From the NCBI GenBank assembly GCA_021772235.1, contig JAJFMI010000155.1:1-13144 (forward strand): a stretch of 13,144 bases of DNA. The letters are read 5' to 3'. The notes beneath the pieces were generated by a model. That model was not told where the DNA came from, made no database searches, and saw only the letters and a program-made list of their open reading frames with translations. Of this stretch, positions 6,777-12,437 are shown piece by piece (the first letter of the stretch is position 1; each line of letters starts with the position of its first letter). Source of the stretch: Chlamydiota bacterium. Its GTDB lineage: Bacteria; Chlamydiota; Chlamydiia; Chlamydiales; JAJFMI01. The translations under genes and the position numbers were made by a program.

Positions 6777-7675
6777 GTTTCTGCTGGTAATTGCTCAGTG
6801 TTTAACCCTGTAATTTTGATGATCTCATCTACAGGGTACTTAAGTTCGAGGAGAGTCTTGGCTATTGCAAGCTTTTCTTCCTGTTTACCTTTTTTCTCGC
6901 CTTTACGCATTCCCACTTCATGCTGATCTTTGAGGTTTTCTTCATATGATGTGCGGGCCATATTGGTTTTAATATATTCATCTAATTCTGCACGAGACCA
7001 GTTGAATTTTTCGATTGCTTGATAGGCTTCGATAACAGCTTGATCGTGAAGGTTTGCTGGGATGTCTAGAGTTTGATTCCAGTTTTTAAAGTAGTAGATC
7101 CATTGGTCTTGAATGGTTTCAAGCTCATGCTCTTTTTTATTAAATTTTGGCAGCTCGACAAAGTAGTAGCAGACATCTTTTAATCGATGCTTATGCGTTT
7201 TTACATCGAGAGTATGGTGGCAGCTAATGACGTTTTGGTCATCATCTGGGAAAAGCATGTGATTCACAATCGCCAGGAAGATTACAGGTTTCAGTTCACT
7301 GAAATCTTTTCCTCTGTAGGCTTGGCTAACGTAATTATGGGCTGCATAATATTGGCATCTTTTGGTGAAGTGCTTTTCCAATCTGCTCTGCATTTCAATG
7401 ATGTATTGGTGTCCTTTCTGGTCTATGCAGCGCACATCAAGTACAGCAAATTTTGCATCAGAACGTAAGGGAATTTGCTCTTTTGTAAGGAATTGCACAT
7501 CAATGATTCTTTTCCCTTCAGCTAAATTCAGGATTGCATTGAGGAAACTAATCACAGAAGGTTTGTGTTCTTCTGTTCCGAAGACTTTTTTAAATGCTAG
7601 GTCGTTAGTAGGATCGAGATAACGCCCTACTGTTTTCTTTTCTTCTTCCAATAACGTTCCCATAACCGGAATCAT
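6773..7675 (-). CDS. Rpn/PD-(D/E)XK nuclease family 'transposase' protein
   Basis: The 300-residue product begins with the hallmark YLDPTNDLAFKKVFG (residues 19-33), followed by a PD-(D/E)XK nuclease core: Asp80 in AVLDVRC and Glu94-x-Gln96 in YIIEMQSR. The C-terminal tail has basic G/K repeats (MRKGEKKGKQEEK) and an ITGLN segment typical of the family. Related Rpn proteins promote recombination and act as DNA endonucleases. Many copies occur in amoeba-associated bacteria (general knowledge). The core residues are present, so it is not obviously dead. It lies 13 bases after the lptD stop and overlaps the SDR start, so it is embedded in that operon. No Shine-Dalgarno is clear; an ATG at 7663 is an alternative start. 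Confidence 0.9.
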   Translation of the reverse strand: MIPVMGTLLEEEKKTVGRYLDPTNDLAFKKVFGTEEHKPSVISFLNAILNLAEGKRIIDVQFLTKEQIPLRSDAKFAVLDVRCIDQKGHQYIIEMQSRLEKHFTKRCQYYAAHNYVSQAYRGKDFSELKPVIFLAIVNHMLFPDDDQNVISCHHTLDVKTHKHRLKDVCYYFVELPKFNKKEHELETIQDQWIYYFKNWNQTLDIPANLHDQAVIEAYQAIEKFNWSRAELDEYIKTNMARTSYEENLKDQHEVGMRKGEKKGKQEEKLAIAKTLLELKYPVDEIIKITGLNTEQLPAET

Positions 7676-7688
7676 ATCAAAGTAGAAT

Positions 7689-9731
7689 TTAATTGACCAT
7701 TTTTAGAGAGAACGTAAATTTGTTGGCGCGGACAGTGTGCAAAAAAGTCAGTCGCAAGCGCCAGTTGGATGTTACCATCGTATACAAACTGCCTTTATAT
7801 TCAATATAGGCGGGTTCATCACCGCGCCCCCAGCCAGAATGCGTTTCAAAACGAATAGTCCAGCCCGGCCGCGGATTCATCTGAATACGACCGAGAAAAG
7901 TATTACGACCATCAGAAAGGGGGGAATCTTCCATCACATCAATAGGACGAGTTACATCGAGAATGTAATTATTGTAATCGACTTTGCGCCAATCAAAGCG
8001 GGATCGATGGCGATATTCGACGGAAAAAGCGCAATCGGGATTGACAGTGATGAGCGCGCGAAAATTGGCGCGATCAAGAAGCTGCTCATCAAAATTCCAC
8101 CCCAAATTGGCAAAAAGTTGTACACGCAAAAGATTGCAATTAAGATCGGCATAAGCCTTGGGAATAGCAGTAGAGAAGGGAGTAGCGCCAAAAAAAGTAA
8201 TCGCGTAGAGATCCGCAGAGAAAAGGGGAGTTAACGCCCACTTATCGCCATAAATATCACTATGCGTACCCCAGCGCAAAAAGTTCAACCTGTTGTAACC
8301 GTCAGCTAAGTCAAAAATGTAGAGGCTATCAGGAGAAGTAGTAGGATCGGTGATCCCACGAAACTCTGCATAGGGCCGTAGCAAGTGAGAGAAGCTTTGA
8401 TAATTCTTGCGCAAATGAGTTGTGAGATAGGCGCCGTAACGAAAAAGCAATTGCCCCACATCACCATCACCCGGACTATTATTGTAGTAAATTCCAGTAA
8501 AACCGACATCTGGTGTGAGCGTAGCGACACCAAAATCAAACGGGCGATAGAGACGCTGATTAGACTCTAGACGAATCGCATGAAAATCGCGTAATAGATC
8601 ATCAATATCATCGGAAAAAGAGTAATCGAGATAGGAAGTCTTCAATCGATTGTCCATGACAAGCCCGCTACTGCCAAATTGAAAAGGCCTTAAAGAGAGA
8701 GTAGCAGTCGGCAATTCCTGTTTGAAACCTTGAAAAGAGTTGATGCGCGGGTTGGAATAAATACTGGCAATGTGGCGATCCTCAATTTGCCGAACCCAGG
8801 CATAGGAGCGGCGAGCAGTAGAAAGTTCGAAATCAGAACTCGCAAAATCGCCCGGCATATACTTGTCATTGAACTTATCCCAAACCGCATAAGATTGAAT
8901 CGTGCCTTTTTCATTATGATCGGTGAAGCGCCCCTGCAAACGAAAACGCATACGTTCTTTTTTGGGATGATTATCATTATAAAAAGAGTCGTAGCCAACA
9001 TAATTGCGCGTCACCATACGAGAGAGACCATCCGTGCTATGGAAGTCACTTTCAATCGCGCCACCCACACCGCCATTTGAAGGACGTAAATCTAAACGCG
9101 CAAATAGATCCAAAAAATCCCAAGAATAAACGCGGTAGCGCATGGAAAGGCGAGGCCCTTGAGCCGTCGCCCAATCAATCTTGTAGCGAATCGGAGAGTC
9201 GCGAAAAAAGCGCAAATTGCTCTTGAAACGAGGAAGATAAAAAAGAGGCAATTCAACGACACGAAAACTTACACCACTAGCTTCAATCCTCAATTGATCT
9301 TCAACAGAAACCTCTTTTGCAGTAACACTCCACTCAGGCTTAGCATTTTCACTAGTCGTAATCGTAGCATCATGAACTTGCAGAGAGCGATCGCATTTAA
9401 GAGCGATCTCTTTTCCAGAAATGAACCAGCCCTCACTCATTGTGCGCCCCTCATAGACCACACCCTCTTGAGAAGTAAAATTATAGACAAGGCGCAGACC
9501 GCCCAAATAGCGACCATCATAATCAATGAGCAAATCGCCACTCGCATCAATGCAATTCTTCTCCCGATCATAAGAAATATTGCGTGCTTGAATGCGAAGG
9601 CCATCCGAAGTGATCACACCACCAGTCTCAGTTTGCAAAACGCCCTGCGAATAAGTAGGTTCATGCAGATCAATCTGAATTTGCTCCTGCGCAAGCAACA
9701 AAACTGGAAAAAGAAAAAAAAGAAAACGCAC
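7689..9731 (-). CDS. lptD: LptD/OstA-like LPS-assembly outer-membrane protein
   Basis: The 680-residue product starts with a signal peptide (MRFLFFLFPVLLLAQE). An LptA-like OstA domain follows to about residue 150 (SDGLRIQARNISYDREK, then ASGDLLIDYDGRYLGG). Next comes the diagnostic block ITTSENAKPEWSVTAKEV (124-141) with LPLFYLPRFK (161-170), which lines up with the E. coli LptD segment around Cys173 and its FYSPY motif. The remainder, about 180-680, alternates polar and hydrophobic residues and is rich in Tyr/Phe/Arg, as in a 26-strand barrel. The family role is to insert LPS at the outer leaflet. The Cys that forms the E. coli disulfide is Ser127 here, and no adjacent C-terminal Cys pair is present. 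GTG at 9731 is the only start giving a proper signal peptide; an ATG at 9739 is out of frame. Confidence 0.87.
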   Translation of the reverse strand: MRFLFFLFPVLLLAQEQIQIDLHEPTYSQGVLQTETGGVITSDGLRIQARNISYDREKNCIDASGDLLIDYDGRYLGGLRLVYNFTSQEGVVYEGRTMSEGWFISGKEIALKCDRSLQVHDATITTSENAKPEWSVTAKEVSVEDQLRIEASGVSFRVVELPLFYLPRFKSNLRFFRDSPIRYKIDWATAQGPRLSMRYRVYSWDFLDLFARLDLRPSNGGVGGAIESDFHSTDGLSRMVTRNYVGYDSFYNDNHPKKERMRFRLQGRFTDHNEKGTIQSYAVWDKFNDKYMPGDFASSDFELSTARRSYAWVRQIEDRHIASIYSNPRINSFQGFKQELPTATLSLRPFQFGSSGLVMDNRLKTSYLDYSFSDDIDDLLRDFHAIRLESNQRLYRPFDFGVATLTPDVGFTGIYYNNSPGDGDVGQLLFRYGAYLTTHLRKNYQSFSHLLRPYAEFRGITDPTTSPDSLYIFDLADGYNRLNFLRWGTHSDIYGDKWALTPLFSADLYAITFFGATPFSTAIPKAYADLNCNLLRVQLFANLGWNFDEQLLDRANFRALITVNPDCAFSVEYRHRSRFDWRKVDYNNYILDVTRPIDVMEDSPLSDGRNTFLGRIQMNPRPGWTIRFETHSGWGRGDEPAYIEYKGSLYTMVTSNWRLRLTFLHTVRANKFTFSLKMVN

Positions 9732-10084
9732 ACCGCCATTATCTCGTCTTCGCTAATTTTATGAAACCACAACTTGTCTGCATAAAATTAAAAAACAAAA
9801 CCCCTTCTCTTCGCAGCGACCTTGTTTCGTAAATAGCTATTGAGATTGTTAGTGCCCTTCTTTTTTTTCTCCTGCTTTCTTCACTTACTAGTAGACCGAT
9901 TCAAAAGTTTTTGACCTAAAACAGCCACTAATTATCAGTCGGGGCAAGCCCCGCACCCCTTGAGATTCACATTGACAAGCCAAATCACGTGCTCGTCGGA
10001 GAACCGTGTGAAACACTTGTTCATCCTCCTGTGCTGTAATTTTGCAGTGCCAAGCCGAATCCATCGAGTGCTCACGAGTTCATT

Positions 10085-10120
10085 CCCCATTCCACTACGC
10101 TTCATGGGGCTATTTTTTTT
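10085..10120 (+). terminator. Intrinsic-terminator-like hairpin in a gene-free stretch
   Basis: CCCCAT (10085-10090) pairs with ATGGGG (10104-10109) across a 13-base loop. Two bases later comes a run of eight T (10113-10120). No plus-strand protein gene ends here, so it would terminate an untranslated transcript if it works. The stem is only six pairs. Confidence 0.4.
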
Positions 10121-10188
10121 GTTGCAAACGCTTTGTGTTCCAAAAACAAAAAACAGCCGAGGATTAGTGTCTAGTCTACAAAGTGCTT

Positions 10189-10216
10189 TTGCTCGCACAA
10201 TTTCTTTGCATAAAAT
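10189..10216 (+). promoter_or_regulatory. Candidate promoter of the split membrane-protein gene
   Basis: TTGCTC (10189-10194) and TAAAAT (10211-10216) are separated by 16 bases. The leader to the ATG at 10258 would be about 35 bases and contains GGAGG (10249-10253). This is a moderate match judged by eye. Confidence 0.35.
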
Positions 10217-10257
10217 TTTCAATAATAATACCTTTGTCTCAAGAAAATGGAGGACGT

Positions 10258-10407
10258 ATGGCGGCAATTGTAAAAAGTGAAGAATCTAGTGGTTCAGGGC
10301 AAGGTTTATCAGAATTTTTCTCCCCAAAGGTTGAAACAGATCGTAGGATTGTAGAGATAGTAGAAAAGCGTCCATTTTACTCTACGGATGATTTCTTCTT
10401 GCGGTAA
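10258..10407 (+). CDS. N-terminal part of a split membrane protein (candidate Inc-like), ends at an apparent frameshift
   Basis: ATG 10258 follows GGAGG by four bases, a strong start signal. The frame encodes 49 residues: a Ser/Gly-rich N-terminus (SEESSGSGQGLSEFF) and a polar segment (TDRRIVEIVEKRPFYSTDD), then stops at TAA 10405 just as a hydrophobic stretch begins. In the next frame over, the sequence continues FLAVTLGSIGSVLSPVVTLF. The natural reading is that this is the front of the protein encoded at 10410-11192, split by a one-base shift near 10391-10403. Joined, the product would be about 311 residues. The alternative is two coupled genes, the second starting with TTG five bases after the stop. 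The product is not recognised by family. Confidence 0.55.
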   Translation: MAAIVKSEESSGSGQGLSEFFSPKVETDRRIVEIVEKRPFYSTDDFFLR

Positions 10408-10409
10408 CT

Positions 10410-11192
10410 TTGGGGAGTATAGGGAGTGTTTTAAGTCCTGTTGTAACGCTTTTTTCCGTTGACTTTGAGAGTAGAGCACGTAAAAAAGTGGGTGGGGCTG
10501 CAAGCGCGATCTTTGGAGCGAGTTTTGCTGGAGCGCTGGGCTTTATGTTGGGCTATCGAAGGGAAATTAATCGTATTAATGAGTTGCGAATCAGTCTTGA
10601 GCAGAAGAAAAAAACACCTGAAGAAATTCAAGGTTTAGCTGTCCAATTATTTACTGTGATTGTAAATAATTACCATATCAATAAAAGGCTTAATCAGGAA
10701 AAGTGCAATCTTTTTGCTTCTGGTATACCGCTTTATATTAATCCGCAGGCTGAGGAAAAAGATCGTATTGGCATTGCTTATTGCTCAGGTCAAAAAAAGC
10801 GTGTAAAAGATTTTATTAGCCATTATTGCGATTTATTAGCTATTTCAAAGCGTAAGGTACGAGAATATGGTAATGTTTGGAATCATTTTTCAATTGGCCG
10901 TGAGCACTATGACAGTATCATAGGTACTAATTCGGTCGATACGCAAGCCGATAAAATTTATAAGCGTTTACATAGTGCAAAAGAGTTTAAAAAGATTGAA
11001 ATGGTTTGGATTCTCTGTCTTTTGCCGGTTTATTCAGTTTTTTTAAAACAGAGGTTGGGAGAGGTTCGCGAGCAAATTCGTAATCAACACAATAGTAATT
11101 ATGCTAAAGGTTTAATCACTCAAGAAGAAAAAGAAATAAAAATAAATAAGATTGAAGAGTGGTACACCAATAATATGGAAAAATTACTGTAG
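10410..11192 (+). CDS. Unknown membrane protein with bilobed hydrophobic domain (main part of the split gene)
   Basis: Open frame of 260 codons from TTG 10410; upstream the frame is open only from 10392, with no ATG and no ribosome site. It begins inside a hydrophobic segment (LGSIGSVLSPVVTLFSV), then a nine-residue charged hairpin (DFESRARKK), then a second small-residue-rich hydrophobic segment (ASAIFGASFAGALGFMLGY). A mostly polar domain of about 150 residues follows, and near the C-terminus another hydrophobic stretch (MVWILCLLPVYSVFL) with a Glu/Lys-rich tail. Two close membrane segments with a short loop after about 45 polar residues is the layout of chlamydial inclusion membrane proteins; that role is inference. 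The TAG stop lies at the edge of the duplicated fragment at 11188-11372. The gene is visibly AT-richer than its left neighbours. Confidence 0.6.
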   Translation: MGSIGSVLSPVVTLFSVDFESRARKKVGGAASAIFGASFAGALGFMLGYRREINRINELRISLEQKKKTPEEIQGLAVQLFTVIVNNYHINKRLNQEKCNLFASGIPLYINPQAEEKDRIGIAYCSGQKKRVKDFISHYCDLLAISKRKVREYGNVWNHFSIGREHYDSIIGTNSVDTQADKIYKRLHSAKEFKKIEMVWILCLLPVYSVFLKQRLGEVREQIRNQHNSNYAKGLITQEEKEIKINKIEEWYTNNMEKLL

Positions 11193-11372
11193 GGCGATTA
11201 AGAGCAGACCGGCAAGGGCGTAGCGATTATCACAGTTGCCGTAGGCCATTGCGTCGAGTAGTAGATCGATCGCTCCCGGTTCATGCGAGAGTCCTATTGC
11301 TTCGTAGGTTTCAAAGAGAAGTTGAGAGCTTTCTGAAGATGCTAGTTCATAGGAGGAGAGTGTTTTTTTCTT
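11184..11372 (-). pseudogene. Truncated duplicate of the 3' end of the helical-repeat gene at 12438-13144
   Basis: Positions 11188-11372 match 12442-12626 without gaps, with about 20 mismatches counted by eye (about 89% identity). On the minus strand it still reads KKKTLSSYELASSESSQLL and onward to GLLLIALQ and a stop at 11184, differing from the intact copy at only about three residues (Ser/Pro, Leu/Phe, Cys/Arg). There is no start codon; an in-frame TAG stands a few codons upstream, and the match stops abruptly. It is therefore the surviving last 60 or so codons of a former paralog. It overlaps the end of the plus-strand membrane-protein gene, which takes its stop codon from the edge of this fragment. 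Confidence 0.9.
11188..11372. repeat. Direct repeat, copy 1 (partner 12442-12626)
   Basis: About 185 bases repeated in the same orientation 1254 bases downstream with about 89% identity. The two copies flank the gene at 11603-12400. The left edge is TGTAGGGCGATTAAGAG in both copies; the right edge is at the T-run followed by CTT. Confidence 0.88.
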
Positions 11373-11602
11373 CTCATTAATTCCCTATTTTGTGTAACTT
11401 GAATGGAATCAAAATGTTTTTTTTAGGATTCCGAAGCAAATTAAAATACGGTATTTCGTTAATTCTGTAGACCAAAGTTGGTAGGGTGCAGAGTCTTTCA
11501 TATTCCTATGAATATAGGCAATGAAAAGGCTTTCGAAGTAGTTAATAATTTGGTGAATAATGATTCTATTTTGAATTAAAATAAACAAAAGGAGAAACAG
11601 AT
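11373..11602. other. AT-rich intergenic stretch ahead of the presequence-like gene
   Basis: No gene is seen. A short inverted repeat ATATTC-CTAT-GAATAT lies at 11500-11515, and an AAGGAG ribosome site (11589-11594) closes the stretch. No convincing -35/-10 pair was found by eye, though AT-rich blocks at 11545-11582 leave room for one. Confidence 0.4.
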
Positions 11603-12400
11603 ATGATAACGACAGGTTTAGCAAGAAACATACAGAGACAAAGAGGTAGTTACATAAAATTTTGTGGTCACAAAAATTTATGTAAAAATTCGGTCACACG
11701 TGTATCAGGTTTATTTTTTAATGATGGTGCTTATTTTTTAAATCATTCTTCTTACTGTGGTCGTAGGTATTATTGCAACAAAAACGAGCAGACGAACTCT
11801 CAGCGATCAGGTAAAAAAATTCTAGAGTTAACTTTATATGCGGGTGTGGGTATTGCTTCTGTTTATGGTGTTCACAACTTTCTAATAAGAAATTTTATCA
11901 CAAAAGGATATGATGAAAACGACACAATATCAATGACAAATTTTTTAGGAGATAGCCGGATTTCTGCCAATAAAAGAAGGGCTTTAGCCACTAGTATTTT
12001 TGAAAAACCTGGGTCATTCAATCCCAGAACTTTATTAGATGCTGCAATGTTTTTTATGATTGAAAAAGATTTTGAAAAATCCATGGTATTGCTCACAGGT
12101 TCCATTAACCGTTGTAGAATGGATTTACTATTTTCTAATGATCTCTCTCTTCGTGGAGCACCGACAATACTTCAGAATCATATGTTTGAATTAGTAGCTC
12201 AACTTGGGTTGAGTCAAGATGAACTTATTCAACTTCAGCATGAATCGGACAAAGCTACAGAAAATTTTGATGTGTGGAACAGTCAGCATCCTTTTGACTA
12301 TTCTGAAACCTGGCTTTGTAGTAATGGAGATCAAATAAAGGGTGAAGAAAGGGATAGAATGAGGCAAAAATGGCTGGAGAATTCCCGTGAAAAATCTTGA
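11603..12400 (+). CDS. Unknown protein with basic, Cys-containing N-terminus and one membrane segment
   Basis: ATG 11603 stands eight bases after AAGGAG; the product has 265 residues. The first 40 residues carry many Arg/Lys and no acidic residue (MITTGLARNIQRQRGSYIKF onward), then come paired cysteines (CGHKNLC, later CGRRYYC) and an Asn/Gln/Ser-rich linker. One hydrophobic segment follows (ILELTLYAGVGIASVYG, about residues 73-95). After it comes a soluble, probably helical domain: KRRALATSIFEKPG, LLDAAMFFMIEKDFEKSM, then HPFDYSETWLC and a charged end. I do not recognise the family; the helical part vaguely recalls repeat proteins. The N-terminus resembles a mitochondrial presequence followed by a membrane anchor, which suggests a secreted effector only by inference. 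It lies between two direct repeats, convergent with the helical-repeat gene, and is AT-rich. Confidence 0.75.
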   Translation: MITTGLARNIQRQRGSYIKFCGHKNLCKNSVTRVSGLFFNDGAYFLNHSSYCGRRYYCNKNEQTNSQRSGKKILELTLYAGVGIASVYGVHNFLIRNFITKGYDENDTISMTNFLGDSRISANKRRALATSIFEKPGSFNPRTLLDAAMFFMIEKDFEKSMVLLTGSINRCRMDLLFSNDLSLRGAPTILQNHMFELVAQLGLSQDELIQLQHESDKATENFDVWNSQHPFDYSETWLCSNGDQIKGEERDRMRQKWLENSREKS

Positions 12401-12437
12401 AGATATTAGTTGGTCATTTTATGAGTGATTGGTTTTA

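Larger units (their letters stand above)
9732..10257. other. About 0.5 kb without a convincing protein gene, hairpin-rich
   Basis: This gap separates the divergent lptD-like gene and the plus-strand membrane protein. It holds a pyrimidine-rich tract (about 9857-9886), the palindrome CGGGGCAAGCCCCG (9940-9953), a small hairpin GAAC-GTGT/ACAC-GTTC (10001-10022), a terminator-like hairpin with eight T (10085-10120), and a possible promoter for the downstream gene (10189-10216). An open frame on the minus strand (9935-10267) has no ribosome site and unlikely composition, so I do not call it. The 9930-10120 part could be a structured RNA or a repeated element remnant. Confidence 0.5.

Noticed and set aside
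7737..8234. Plus-strand open frame of 165 codons
   Set aside because: Lies wholly antisense to the barrel part of the lptD-like gene, whose family features are clear; the antisense product is Ile/Lys-rich with no recognisable motif.
9159..9764. Plus-strand open frame of 201 codons
   Set aside because: Antisense to the signal peptide and OstA domain of the lptD-like gene; no ribosome site and low-complexity product.
9732..10257. tRNA or other standard RNA gene in the long gap
   Set aside because: No acceptor stem with T-loop GGTTCGA-type sequence at correct spacing was found on either strand.
9935..10267. Minus-strand open frame of about 110 codons in the gap between the lptD-like gene and the split membrane gene
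   Set aside because: Its only full-length start is TTG inside the downstream gene, with no ribosome site. The predicted product has no domain-like pattern, and the frame runs through hairpins and the T-run.
11500..11518. Overlapping short inverted repeats (ATATTC-CTAT-GAATAT and CCTAT-GAAT-ATAGG) as an operator
   Set aside because: Six- and five-base arms in AT-rich DNA about 90 bases before the gene are within chance expectation, and no promoter could be placed against them.
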